Virus record (IMG/VR): IMGVR_UViG_3300033571_008844
Span: 1 to 28,660 of that record
Reading direction: 5' to 3' (one strand)
Length of the DNA: 28,660 nucleotides
From: a virus
Shown: piece by piece, positions 1-7,747 of the stretch
How the letters are laid out: each line of letters opens with the position of its first letter
Position numbering within the stretch: position 1 is the stretch's first letter
Translations under genes and position numbers: made by a program
Notes under the pieces: model-generated
Told to the model about the DNA's origin: nothing
Databases searched by the model: none
Seen by the model: the letters and a program-made list of their open reading frames with translations, nothing else

Positions 1-320
1 ATGCCCTCTTTCATTGACACCTCTATGTCAAAGAATAGAGTTACGTTTCCGGTGGACGGCGTATCGTCGTTTAAATACAAATCAGTAAGTACGCGAGTTT
101 CCATTGGAAGATCGCTTTCAAACACATTTGGACTTTCTCTGCGAAACATACGAGTCTTAGACACTCGCTTCCCGGTCATGGTTAGCCACTTACCCCGGGG
201 GTCCGGAGTGTATGCGTACTTAAATTCTGACAGGGGCAGCATAGCTAGTCCTTCTACGTCATCCCAAACATACACCGCAGGAGAATCTCCATACATATCT
301 ACATAGATATTTTGATACAT
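1..320 (-). CDS. Family B DNA polymerase, N-terminal part (runs off the window)
   Basis: Replicative DNA polymerase of the T4 gp43 type, cut by the window edge. The minus-strand frame is open from an ATG at 320 to base 1, giving 106 residues. The visible part is the N-terminal domain, which opens with MYQNIYVDMYGDS and ends in the first exonuclease motif: residues 96-101 read FFDIEV, where Asp98 and Glu100 match the metal-binding DxE (Exo I) of the family B 3'-5' proofreading domain. The preceding segment (RVLTDLYLNDDTPSTG) also resembles the stretch before Exo I in polymerases of marine T4-like phages. The palm and thumb lie outside the window. No strong Shine-Dalgarno precedes the ATG. It is the last gene of the dUTPase/reductase group, a sensible partner for dNTP-making enzymes. 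Family B is a confident call; polymerase activity cannot be judged from this fragment. Confidence 0.88.
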   Translation of the reverse strand, partial: MYQNIYVDMYGDSPAVYVWDDVEGLAMLPLSEFKYAYTPDPRGKWLTMTGKRVSKTRMFRRESPNVFESDLPMETRVLTDLYLNDDTPSTGNVTLFFDIEVSMKEG

Positions 321-370
321 AACAATTCAGTTAAAGTGTAACAGCAAAATACTACCGTGTACTGTAAAAA

Positions 371-781
371 TCAAGTGTCAACGTTGTCTATATTCGGCAA
401 GTGTTTTATATGCTCATGCATCGTCTTAACATCAATCGTTCCGATTTTATGTATAATACCAATCGAAGTGTTCACTGCCGCTGAAAATGTTTTTCTGTTG
501 TGAGGCATGCAGTCCAGATGTGCGGTTCCGTTAGCAAGGTCGTCAACAGGCACCGTTGCTATGTTAACAAACTGATTTGGCTTACAGTATAAAACGGTAG
601 CCATTCCTCTATCAACCGAAACACGCAGCAATAATAAATCGTTCCATTGCATACCTTTTGGGCTATTTGCGTTGTGTATAATTTCTCCAATCGTATACAT
701 GCGAAGGCTTTGCATTATACGCAAAATAATTTTATATATGGTAACCTTTACCTTAAATTTCAGGAAGCGCATTATATTCAT
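371..781 (-). CDS. Hypothetical protein, 136 aa
   Basis: I do not recognise this protein. The ATG at 781 is preferred because GGGA lies upstream at suitable distance (tctgggaaaatataat then ATG) and it follows the dUTPase stop with a one-base gap. Further upstream ATGs in the frame would overlap dUTPase. The first ~28 residues are basic and hydrophobic (MNIMRFLKFKVKVTIYKI), then a mixed alpha/beta-looking body follows with Cys, His and Met residues but no motif I can name. I see no signal peptide or obvious membrane segment. A later start at an internal Met (700 or 715) cannot be excluded, but neither has a ribosome binding site. It sits between dUTPase and DNA polymerase, so a replication or nucleotide-pool role is possible by context only. 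Confidence 0.6.
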   Translation of the reverse strand: MNIMRFLKFKVKVTIYKIILRIMQSLRMYTIGEIIHNANSPKGMQWNDLLLLRVSVDRGMATVLYCKPNQFVNIATVPVDDLANGTAHLDCMPHNRKTFSAAVNTSIGIIHKIGTIDVKTMHEHIKHLPNIDNVDT

Positions 782-782
782 A

Positions 783-1205
783 TTATATTTTCCCAGAAGA
801 CCCAAAACCATTATGTGATCTACCGTCGCTAGAGTGTATTTCATCAACTTCTTGTACTGGACATGTAACTACGGGTGTTAATATCATTTGCGCAATTTTG
901 TCTCCAATCGCGATTGCTTGGATATGTTCAGAAGCATTATGAATAGCAATTTTAATGGGGCCAGTGTATCCACTGTCAATGACACCAGACACAGTAAATA
1001 AGTGTCTCTTGGTTGCGACCGAAGATCTATCTTTAATGATCCCCCCGACCATATAGGGAAACTCAATTGCTATGTCGGTTTCAACCAGCCCAGTTTCTCC
1101 CGGATATAAAGTTAACGGGCGCGATGCGTATAAATCATATCCCAAGTCGCCTTCATGTGCTTTGGTTGGCAGCTTAGCTGTGAGCGCTAGTCTTTTTATT
1201 TTCAT
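783..1205 (-). CDS. dut: dUTPase (deoxyuridine 5'-triphosphate nucleotidohydrolase)
   Basis: Trimeric dUTPase, hydrolysing dUTP to dUMP and pyrophosphate; it keeps uracil out of phage DNA and feeds dTMP synthesis. The 140 residues hold all five family motifs in order: motif 1 EGDLGYDLYAS (18-28), motif 2 KDRSSV (59-63 region), motif 3 GVIDSGYTG (74-82) with the catalytic Asp77, motif 4 around IAIGDKIAQMIL (98-109), and the flexible C-terminal motif 5 DGRSHNGFGSSG (127-138). The length is normal for the family. The start is the ATG at 1205, which shares its A with the TGA stop of the upstream thioredoxin-like gene (TGATG), implying translational coupling. A TTG three bases upstream is possible but unnecessary. 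It belongs to the nucleotide-metabolism group with ribonucleotide reductase. Confidence 0.95.
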   Translation of the reverse strand: MKIKRLALTAKLPTKAHEGDLGYDLYASRPLTLYPGETGLVETDIAIEFPYMVGGIIKDRSSVATKRHLFTVSGVIDSGYTGPIKIAIHNASEHIQAIAIGDKIAQMILTPVVTCPVQEVDEIHSSDGRSHNGFGSSGKI

Positions 1206-1576
1206 CAAAGCTTTTCTCCATATTTGTTGAAGGTAAGGTCTACTACCTCGTGTAAAAATTGTATCATATATGATTCATCTCCCCCACCAACGCGCTCAGT
1301 CAACTGTACTCCGTTATGAAACGCCTTGAAATGTGGAACCCCGGAAATTCCCTTTGTATTACAAAAGTTTTTTTGTTCTTCTGGTTCCCATGCGTTTAGT
1401 TTAAAAAACTCCATTTTGCAATTTCTTGACAGAAAGAAGTTTGCAGCCGCCTCGTAATTTGGCATAGTAGCTTTGCATGGACCGCACGTAGGACCAAAAA
1501 ACATAATTACTTTGGCAGCTTGCATATTAGTAACAAGCATTGCATCAAACTCATTCATATTAATTTCGGTAACCAT
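1205..1576 (-). CDS. Thioredoxin-like protein with CGPC motif
   Basis: Small thioredoxin-fold oxidoreductase of 123 residues. The beta-strand and active site VIMFFGPTCGPCK (23-35) contain CGPC at 31-34, the classical thioredoxin dipeptide, and SGVPHF holds the expected cis-proline at Pro81. The usual Trp before the CxxC is replaced by Thr. A further cysteine pair-like position (Cys53, Cys72) is not part of the fold's core motif. The ATG at 1576 has a good ribosome binding site (agagggtaaac then ATG) and overlaps the end of the endonuclease gene by 17 bases. With the second thioredoxin at 1938-2207 it probably recycles the disulfide of the class II ribonucleotide reductase encoded upstream, but it could serve another partner. 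Confidence 0.82.
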   Translation of the reverse strand: MVTEINMNEFDAMLVTNMQAAKVIMFFGPTCGPCKATMPNYEAAANFFLSRNCKMEFFKLNAWEPEEQKNFCNTKGISGVPHFKAFHNGVQLTERVGGGDESYMIQFLHEVVDLTFNKYGEKL

Positions 1577-1928
1577 GTTTACCCTCTTTTATTAGTTTTT
1601 TTAGTTTTGCTTTTATTTTTTTAGGATTCTTTTTAATTTCTGATTCCCACAGAAATATAAAAGTATATCCCATACTTTCAAACAAACTCTTACGATGTAA
1701 ATCTCTTTCCCATATTTCCTTTGCAGTTTTTCTCTTTCCTTTATTGAAATAAGAAGGAGAGTATTTTTGCGGATTGCAGTGCCAAAAGTCACCATAGCAT
1801 TCTATTATGTACTTATCACCTATTAAAAAATCAACAGTATATTTGTCTATGGTGACTTGTGGCGTTGCATTTACTTTCATACTTTTCAGTATGTTAAATA
1901 CCGTTTGTTCTATTTTATTTAGCTGCAC
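1560..1928 (-). CDS. Vsr-like / EDxHD-type endonuclease, possible free-standing homing endonuclease
   Basis: A 122-residue nuclease of the very-short-patch-repair (Vsr) fold. Visible signatures are VDF (Asp33), IIECYGDFWHCNP with Glu43, Asp47 and His50, then WERD (Asp76) and a closing GYTFIFLWESE (Trp94, Glu95), matching the D...GxFWH...RD...GWxvlxxWE layout of Vsr and of phage EDxHD homing endonucleases such as I-Bth0305I. The DNA is richer in A/T and Lys/Asn/Ile codons than its neighbours, in keeping with an inserted element. The start is awkward: the only upstream candidate that keeps the conserved N-terminal helix is GTG at 1928, without a Shine-Dalgarno; the next ATG (1880) would drop 16 residues. 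It lies in the same frame as the upstream thioredoxin, separated from it by the TAA at 1938-1940. Nuclease fold is likely; homing activity is inference. Confidence 0.8.
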   Translation of the reverse strand: MQLNKIEQTVFNILKSMKVNATPQVTIDKYTVDFLIGDKYIIECYGDFWHCNPQKYSPSYFNKGKRKTAKEIWERDLHRKSLFESMGYTFIFLWESEIKKNPKKIKAKLKKLIKEGKHGYRN

Positions 1929-1937
1929 GACTAGACT

Positions 1938-2207
1938 TTATTCTACAGTTTTCAATTTTTCAATCGCCTCAATATACGTTTGTTTTGCCTGTAATCCAAC
2001 GAGTCTGTTTACTTCATTCTCTCCGTTCATAAATACGACCGTGGGTACGGTTCGGATGTTATACTTTTCAGTCAGCGTTGTATCTGTTTCAGCATCAATC
2101 ATTAAAAACTGTAGCTCCGCGTGTTCTTTCTTGAACGTATTAAATAACGGCGCGATTGCTCTGCACGGCATGCACCAGCTTGCCGAAAACTTAATTACGG
2201 TTTTCAT
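1938..2207 (-). CDS. Thioredoxin (WCMPC)
   Basis: A compact 89-residue thioredoxin. The sequence shows KFSASWCMPCRAIAPLF with the redox pair Cys12/Cys15 preceded by Trp11, and the cis-proline loop TVPTVVFMNG (Pro55). It is shorter than the cellular protein (about 105 residues), as phage thioredoxins often are. The ATG at 2207 overlaps the TGA of the ribonucleotide reductase gene as ATGA, so the two are translationally coupled. This is strong context for it being the physiological electron donor that re-reduces the reductase's C-terminal cysteine pair. Its stop is TAA at 1938-1940, after which the same frame stays open into the endonuclease. Confidence 0.9.
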   Translation of the reverse strand: MKTVIKFSASWCMPCRAIAPLFNTFKKEHAELQFLMIDAETDTTLTEKYNIRTVPTVVFMNGENEVNRLVGLQAKQTYIEAIEKLKTVE

Positions 2208-4054
2208 GTTACTTCACACCCCCCAGCAGCACACGCCGCTTCACCAGCCAAGTCGGTCGTGTCGTCTAGTTCAACCACTTGAGTTAGATCAATGTCATGT
2301 AAGTGCTTCACTAATTCATTGTACTTTTCTTCAGTAATGTCTTCGAAAGGTGCTTGGATATAATTGCCCCCATCGTGAGGTAGCACTGAAAGTGCGGTGA
2401 AGTTTTCTCTGTTTGACCACATCCATTCCCCAACACCTTCCCATTCATCTGGCTTAATGGACACAGTAACAGACACATTATTCTTGTTTTCTCCTTTTCG
2501 GTGCCCCGGCTTTACCCACTCATTCCAAACAATCTTCACGCGATTAAGTAAATCTAATGCGGATTCTTGTCTAGTAATCGCCCCCGCAGGAGCCCGTTGT
2601 GGGATAGAAATAACAGCCTGTTGGTGTGGCTTGAAGAATTCGTCCTCAACTAGCTCAGGATGATGAATTGCTAGGTGGGTATACAAACTTTCATTCTTTC
2701 CGATTCTAACTCTGCGAATATAGAAATCATTGTGCCACGCATGAATACCCGAAGACGTTCCTAGCACCAACGAAGTTGTTCCACTTGGCTTTACCGTGGT
2801 AGTACGTGCGGCCTTATTGATACCAATCAAGTCGGCAACGCGCTCGTTTTCAGCCTTAACAACATTCGCCGCTTCTTTCTGGTTAAGCTTCAATACAGCA
2901 GTAGACGCAATACCAGTCTTTCCAATACCGATCAACGCTTCTTTTTCCGTAGTACGCTTCCATACATCACGGAGATAGTGAAAGTCAGTATAACTTGCTT
3001 GTAGCGTTCCAATAAATGCCGCCGCCTTTGCGCGAGCATTGAAGTCGTCTTGATCAACCAAGTCTGATACGTTGATTTCACACAAATTACAAAACTGGAA
3101 CGGTCGCAGAGAAATTTCCGCACATGGATTTAGTCCCCAATTTGGATCATTGGTGAACATGAACCCCGGCTCTCCAGAGTTCGATAACTCAATCTTCTTC
3201 CACAGATTGAGAAATACATTCTTTTCAATCTTGTGACGAACGATTACCGCGCTATTATTTGCTCGACCACGTTGTGGATTCTCCTCCCACCAATTACCAA
3301 ACTTGCAAGTTAACATGTCATCGTCATCTAAATCAAAAAGCGCAATCATTGCCGACCGGCGAATGCCACCCGAAAGAACTGCGTCCGCGATATAACAAAA
3401 GATGTCATGTACTTCGATGGGCAAAAGTTGCTCACCGTTGCTCTTACGATCAAGAATCTTTTGAATATTGTGCAAGCAATCCTTCAACGGTTCAGGACCG
3501 GGTGCCTTTCCACCCGCAGTAACGAGCATTGCACCTTTAGGGCGAATGTCTCTGAAATCAAATACGGGTAAAGCCTTGCCTTTCATGTACGCGGATATCA
3601 ACACCTTCACCGCATCTGACCATCCTTCAATGCTATCCCCAACAAGATAGCGACGAGTTTTAGTTGGCTTGTGAATCTCCGGTAGCTTCTCTACGTGATG
3701 TCTCTGCACGGAGTAGCCAACCCCAACCCCGGACAATAGAAGGAACATGCCTTCACTAAAGGCGTCCGGATGATCTACTGGTAGGAAGCAGCAGTTATAT
3801 ATACGAGCGTTGTTTAATTCAATTGGCTTACCAGCAAACTGCATGGAGCGCATCGAAGGAAGAATTTTCTTAGCCCGAACAAACATATAGGCTTCTCTAA
3901 TTTGTTCGGTTAGGTGGGGAAATTTTGCGATATGCATATTTTCATTTCTGTCTACCAATTCGTCCCACGTTTCCCGGCGAAATTTTTCGGGAAGGAATTT
4001 GCTGTACTTAAGAAATGTGGTTATATCAGACAGAATTTTTGCTTCTAATAACAT
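2204..4054 (-). CDS. nrdJ: Adenosylcobalamin-dependent (class II) ribonucleotide reductase, monomeric type
   Basis: Reduces ribonucleotides to deoxyribonucleotides with a thiyl radical made from adenosylcobalamin, so it needs no small subunit; none is encoded nearby. The 616-residue chain has NCCF (Cys88/89) early, the finger-loop NPCAEISL (309-316) with the radical Cys311 and Glu313, a following cysteine pair (Cys322, Cys325), the ARTTTVKPSGTTS phosphate-binding segment (416-428), and a C-terminal swinging tail CAAGGC (Cys608, Cys613) that shuttles electrons from thioredoxin. The layout resembles the Lactobacillus RTPR branch but is shorter than that ~740-residue enzyme, and I see no N-terminal ATP cone. 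The ATG at 4054 follows an excellent site (ttggagattcagg). Coupled by ATGA to the thioredoxin downstream. The host must make or import B12 for it to work. Confidence 0.92.
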   Translation of the reverse strand: MLLEAKILSDITTFLKYSKFLPEKFRRETWDELVDRNENMHIAKFPHLTEQIREAYMFVRAKKILPSMRSMQFAGKPIELNNARIYNCCFLPVDHPDAFSEGMFLLLSGVGVGYSVQRHHVEKLPEIHKPTKTRRYLVGDSIEGWSDAVKVLISAYMKGKALPVFDFRDIRPKGAMLVTAGGKAPGPEPLKDCLHNIQKILDRKSNGEQLLPIEVHDIFCYIADAVLSGGIRRSAMIALFDLDDDDMLTCKFGNWWEENPQRGRANNSAVIVRHKIEKNVFLNLWKKIELSNSGEPGFMFTNDPNWGLNPCAEISLRPFQFCNLCEINVSDLVDQDDFNARAKAAAFIGTLQASYTDFHYLRDVWKRTTEKEALIGIGKTGIASTAVLKLNQKEAANVVKAENERVADLIGINKAARTTTVKPSGTTSLVLGTSSGIHAWHNDFYIRRVRIGKNESLYTHLAIHHPELVEDEFFKPHQQAVISIPQRAPAGAITRQESALDLLNRVKIVWNEWVKPGHRKGENKNNVSVTVSIKPDEWEGVGEWMWSNRENFTALSVLPHDGGNYIQAPFEDITEEKYNELVKHLHDIDLTQVVELDDTTDLAGEAACAAGGCEVT

Positions 4055-4103
4055 CCTGAATCTCCAAAATGGGTTGTTGTTGTAGGTTCATATAAGTATC
4101 GTT

Positions 4104-5489
4104 CTATTCATGTAAAGAATTACCATGTAATTCGTTGAACTTTTGCACTAAATTCTTCTTAAGTAGACTTTCTCCAGCTTGCATTTGTTTCTTAAGTAGT
4201 ATTCCGTGCGACGACGATTCGTCATAAATGTCAACTCTACCGATGCCTGTATTCATATACATCGGGAACGTTACACCGTCTGGCCCAAACCTATTTTTCA
4301 TAACGTGAGCCCGTCCGGTGTGATGCACCTTATCTTCTAACTTACGCGATATTGACATTACAAAATCAGCCGTCATAATTTTTGCATATGATTCTGCAAT
4401 CTTATCAGCTTCAATAATATCATCCTGTAGAGCGCTGCGTTGCGCTTGCGAGGCTGTCCAACACGGAACTTTAAATTCAGATGCTAATCCACGAAGCTCT
4501 TCGTAAATAAATCCCAGTTCTTGGTGCCTAGCATCTGCTCTGTCGGTGGATCTCATCAAATCAGCATAATCTACTATGAGAATGTCCGGTTTCAATTTGT
4601 TTGTGATCATACTATCTAAGTGAGCGTGGATAGTATGCACCGTAAAAGCTCTGGGTGGGTAGAATTTTACGATAATATCACCCGGAATTGTGCCTACGAG
4701 ATTTTTAATCTCATCTGGGTGGTTAATTATTTGTCCAGCCTCAATCCCAGAAAACACCGTATCGTATCGAAGACCAACGTAATTTTCATTTAGTTCAAAA
4801 GTGTAATGTGCCACAGTCTTTCCAAAACGGGCTGCGTTTGATCCAATGGTAGACAGAGCCCACGACTTGCCTATTCCTGACGGAGCTACAATAACACCTA
4901 ATTCACCCGCGCCTAACCCTCCACCGGTTAAGATGTCGATAGGCCCCCAACCAGTAGGGATGGGCAGACGAGTGTTTCCCGCAAGCCGTAATGAATAATC
5001 TTCTTTCCAATTATGCCCAATATTCTTTGGCTGTCCTGCTTTAAGTGCATTATCTACTAACGTTTTGATTTCATTATATTTTCCGAGTTGTAACAAATCT
5101 ACGGATTTTACAATCGCGGCCTTAAGTGCCTGATTTTTTGCAAATTCTAAAAAGCTATTTTGTACGTATGCCAAATCATCGTCTTGTTTTCTTTTATTGA
5201 TAGTTCTAAGTTGTTCTACAACAGCAACTTTTAATATATCGTCTGATACTTGTTTTAATTCTAACGCAAATACTTCGTTAGTAGGAAGCGTTTTATAGTC
5301 TAAATAATATGATATAGTTTTATTTACAATCCATTGACTTGCATCAGATTCAAAATAATTTGGGTTCAATACGTCAAGCGCTTGCTTTAAAAACTCAGGA
5401 AAAGCAATCAGACATGATAGTACTTTTGACTGAAACGTTGGTCCATACTTTGCTAAATTGTCTACACTAGTATCAAATTCTTGTGTCAT
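4104..5489 (-). CDS. Replicative DNA helicase, DnaB / T4 gp41 type
   Basis: Hexameric 5'-3' replicative helicase (461 residues). The N-terminal ~150 residues are helical, as in the DnaB/gp41 N-domain. The RecA-like motor follows: GWGPIDILTGGGLGAGELGV leads into Walker A APSGIGKS (202-209), Walker B DILIVDYAD (302-310), and the SQAQRSA sensor segment (347-353). The late ...KNRFGP segment (398-403) is the DnaB motif IV/arginine-finger region. The ATG at 5489 has AGG upstream and overlaps the preceding exonuclease gene by 17 bases. No primase is visible in this window. Its neighbours (exonuclease, RecA, ssDNA-binding protein) make a standard T4-like replication module. Helicase family is certain; assignment to gp41 rather than DnaB is a matter of phage context. 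Confidence 0.93.
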   Translation of the reverse strand: MTQEFDTSVDNLAKYGPTFQSKVLSCLIAFPEFLKQALDVLNPNYFESDASQWIVNKTISYYLDYKTLPTNEVFALELKQVSDDILKVAVVEQLRTINKRKQDDDLAYVQNSFLEFAKNQALKAAIVKSVDLLQLGKYNEIKTLVDNALKAGQPKNIGHNWKEDYSLRLAGNTRLPIPTGWGPIDILTGGGLGAGELGVIVAPSGIGKSWALSTIGSNAARFGKTVAHYTFELNENYVGLRYDTVFSGIEAGQIINHPDEIKNLVGTIPGDIIVKFYPPRAFTVHTIHAHLDSMITNKLKPDILIVDYADLMRSTDRADARHQELGFIYEELRGLASEFKVPCWTASQAQRSALQDDIIEADKIAESYAKIMTADFVMSISRKLEDKVHHTGRAHVMKNRFGPDGVTFPMYMNTGIGRVDIYDESSSHGILLKKQMQAGESLLKKNLVQKFNELHGNSLHE

Positions 5490-6558
5490 TGCGGAACCTG
5501 TTTAGGGGGCTGAACGTCTGTGCTATCCACGAATCATAGTTCGGAAAGGCACCTATTAATTTATCCTTCACGAGTAGCTTTGTCAAGGCATACTTATCGA
5601 ACTTAGGTAACGTTTTGTTAAACGCATCGGCAACGCGAATACGAGCGTCGGCAGACATGATGCCTTCGTGTAAATTCATCAGTGTAATGTTTCGTTCTAC
5701 GATATCACCGCTGTTTAGTATATTAGAAATAACTTTCGGAATCTTTTTTTGATCTTGGTATTTTTTCTTAATGAATTCTAAATTTATTTCTATTGAAGAG
5801 TCCGCGATTTCTGGGATATACTTTTTTATAGTTGCTTCCCCGACTCCTTTTATCCCATTAATGTTATCACTAACATCTCCATTTAATGCACGAAAAAAGT
5901 AAAAATGTTTTGGGTGAATACCATAATCTTCTAAAATAACCGTTTCACTGAACGTCTTCTTTTTTACCGGATTAAAAATTGTTACGGTGTCCGACGCAAG
6001 CTGAAAAAAATCTTTATCTGTGGAGTAAATTATACTCTTACCGCCTTGCTCAGTTACTAACTGAGACAAGTATGCAATAACATCATCAGCCTCTACATTA
6101 TCTATTGCAAATGTAGTAACTGGTAAATGATCTAATATTTCAATTAACTTTACCAACTGAAACTTCATGTTTTCCTTTTCTTGTTCATCGGTAGTCAAAT
6201 CATACGCCCGGTTCAATCGAACGGGCGGTTTTCTATTTTTTTTATAGTCAGGAAAAATCTTTCGTCTACGTTGACTACCTCCCTTCCCATCGAATATCAT
6301 TATCACACGGCTTGGTTTAAATTGACGTATTGCCGCACCCAGACTTTTTAATACGCCAATCATTCCGCCGATATGACGACCATTATCGTCCATCGAAGGG
6401 ACGGCTGCATAATTTCTTATAAATAAATTTGTGCTATCTACCAACAAGACACGGGAATTATATCCCGTGCCTTGGTAGTCTTCCTCGAATTTCATACTCT
6501 TAAACACATCTCGTGGATCAATCATGGAGCAGTTGCGGTTGTGGTTTAATGTCATCAT
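5473..6558 (-). CDS. 5'-3' exonuclease / flap endonuclease (T4 RNase H-like)
   Basis: FEN-family structure-specific nuclease that removes RNA primers and 5' flaps during lagging-strand maturation. In the 361 residues the acidic metal sites appear in order: LLVDSTNLF (Asp41), IMIFDGKGG (Asp90) followed by the basic RRRKIFPDYKKNRK arch, NVEADDV (Glu156, Asp158, Asp159), YSTDKDFFQL (Asp181, Asp183), and GDVSDNINGIKGVGEAT (228-243), the helix-3-turn-helix DNA-binding motif with Asp228/Asp231. The ATG pair at 6558/6555 follows GGAG at ideal spacing inside the end of recA, giving a 41-base overlap; an internal Met at 6525 has no ribosome binding site. The C-terminal ~60 residues beyond the H3TH region are not recognised. 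Confident family call. Confidence 0.92.
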   Translation of the reverse strand: MMTLNHNRNCSMIDPRDVFKSMKFEEDYQGTGYNSRVLLVDSTNLFIRNYAAVPSMDDNGRHIGGMIGVLKSLGAAIRQFKPSRVIMIFDGKGGSQRRRKIFPDYKKNRKPPVRLNRAYDLTTDEQEKENMKFQLVKLIEILDHLPVTTFAIDNVEADDVIAYLSQLVTEQGGKSIIYSTDKDFFQLASDTVTIFNPVKKKTFSETVILEDYGIHPKHFYFFRALNGDVSDNINGIKGVGEATIKKYIPEIADSSIEINLEFIKKKYQDQKKIPKVISNILNSGDIVERNITLMNLHEGIMSADARIRVADAFNKTLPKFDKYALTKLLVKDKLIGAFPNYDSWIAQTFSPLNRFRNDTRI

Positions 6559-7693
6559 CGTCTACTCCATCACTAAACGATACCTCGTCTGGGTCAAACT
6601 CTTCTTTGTACTTCATTATTAAAATGTCACAAATCTTTTGATATATACTCTCCTTTCGCTCAGGATTGGCGTCAAGAAACGCGGGAAAATCTTTTGATTG
6701 AAACTTTGTTTCTTCGCCCGTATCCGGATCAACGTAGGTATACCATGCACCGGCTTGTTTTACAAGCTTGTTGTCCTTCATAACATTTAACCAACTTGTA
6801 TAATCATCTATACCCCGGTTGAAATAAATTTCAAAGTCTGCCGTTCTGTGTGGAGGTCCGAGGCGATTCTTTTCTACCTTTGCCCTGACTTTGACCCCAA
6901 TAACATCGCCGTCTTTATTAGTAATCTTTCCCGTCTGAGATAGGCGAAGTCGTGTAGAAGCATGGAAGGCAATAGCCTTACCACCAGAAGTGGTCCACGG
7001 GTCACTAAAAGCCATCGCATTCATTTTCTGACGTAGTTGGTTAGTGAATACTAAAGCAATCTTTTGACGAGCGAGCATGCCCGTAATTTTACGCATGGCT
7101 TTACTAATGATGATAGCCTTATCCGTCGCATACCCGTCTTTACTAAAATCGGCCTCCAGTTCCTTTTTGGTAGACGCGGCTGCTACGGAGTCTACTACAA
7201 TCGTAACCATCTTCTTATCGTTAGCCGGATTCTTACGAATATGTTCAATCAAAAATACCATTCTATCAAACACATCTTCTACCGTATTCGCTTCAACCCA
7301 AACAAGCTTCTTTAAATCAAGCCCAATTGCGGTATAAAACTCTGGATTTACCGCCGTTTCTGTATCAATTAAAACAGCAACGCCACCCATCCTTTGAGTG
7401 GTGGCCATTAAATGAGCGCACACCAATGACTTACCAGAGCCTTCCAATCCAGTTACTTCGGTGATACGTCCTACCGCGATTCCTCCATGTGGACGATTGC
7501 TAATTGCAATGTCAAGCATTGTGGCACCGGTTGATACGAAATCAGTAAACTCGGTAGGAGAATTGTCAATTCCATCAAGAAAATAGGCAATTTTTTCACC
7601 GCCTTTATGAAATTGATTCAACGCATCCGCAATATTTTGTGCTAACTCATCTCTATCTGTATCAATTGTTTTCTTTTCTGCTTTAGTTCTCAT
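6518..7693 (-). CDS. RecA/UvsX-type recombinase
   Basis: Strand-exchange ATPase of 391 residues that coats ssDNA for recombination-dependent replication and repair. Motifs, numbered from the chosen start: Walker A GLEGSGKS (82-89), Walker B TIVVDSV (164-170), the FTNQLRQKM segment leading into loop L2, and TSGGKAIAFHASTRL, the counterpart of RecA's GGxALKFYAS region. An acidic tail (SFSDGVDDDD) ends the protein, as in RecA. The start is the ATG at 7693 because GGGG stands six bases upstream; a TTG at 7756 in the same frame falls in the promoter -35, and an ATG at 7705 lacks a site. It is preceded by the only strong promoter in the window, with a palindrome over it. It looks closer to bacterial RecA than to T4 UvsX, but I cannot settle that by eye. 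Confidence 0.93.
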   Translation of the reverse strand: MRTKAEKKTIDTDRDELAQNIADALNQFHKGGEKIAYFLDGIDNSPTEFTDFVSTGATMLDIAISNRPHGGIAVGRITEVTGLEGSGKSLVCAHLMATTQRMGGVAVLIDTETAVNPEFYTAIGLDLKKLVWVEANTVEDVFDRMVFLIEHIRKNPANDKKMVTIVVDSVAAASTKKELEADFSKDGYATDKAIIISKAMRKITGMLARQKIALVFTNQLRQKMNAMAFSDPWTTSGGKAIAFHASTRLRLSQTGKITNKDGDVIGVKVRAKVEKNRLGPPHRTADFEIYFNRGIDDYTSWLNVMKDNKLVKQAGAWYTYVDPDTGEETKFQSKDFPAFLDANPERKESIYQKICDILIMKYKEEFDPDEVSFSDGVDDDDIKPQPQLLHD

Positions 7694-7699
7694 ATAGAT

Positions 7700-7703
7700 C
7701 CCC
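7700..7703 (-). promoter_or_regulatory. Ribosome binding site deciding the recA start
   Basis: GGGG on the minus strand, six bases before the ATG at 7693 (ggggatctat then ATG). It selects this start over the upstream in-frame ATG at 7705, which overlaps the GGGG itself and has nothing comparable in front of it. Confidence 0.6.
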
Positions 7704-7709
7704 ATAAAT

Positions 7710-7747
7710 CTTAAGTGGTCCACGTTAAATATAGTGGACCACTTAAG
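7710..7747. promoter_or_regulatory. Perfect 14-bp inverted repeat over the recA promoter (candidate operator)
   Basis: Left arm cttaagtggtccac (7710-7723) and right arm gtggaccacttaag (7734-7747) are exact reverse complements, separated by a 10-base centre (7724-7733). The centre of symmetry, 7728.5, falls at the edge of the -10 box, so the arms cover the spacer and the start-site region. That is the position expected for a dimeric repressor's operator. In mRNA reading through from ssb it would also form a strong hairpin; no U-tract follows in the direction of transcription, so a rho-independent terminator is unlikely. Confidence 0.7.

Noticed and set aside
346-374. TTGATT - 17 bases - TATTTT before the polymerase gene, and a TTGACA at 376-381
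   Set aside because: The first pair has only four of six matches in each box, and the TTGACA has no -10 at the right spacing. In AT-rich DNA this is expected by chance.
1807-2337. Plus-strand open frame of 176 codons with hydrophobic stretches
   Set aside because: Covers three well-supported minus-strand genes (endonuclease, thioredoxin, reductase end).
6989-6998. Second copy of agtggtccac, part of the recA palindrome arm
   Set aside because: Single arm inside recA, encoding the conserved PWTTSG segment; no inverted partner nearby, so probably chance.
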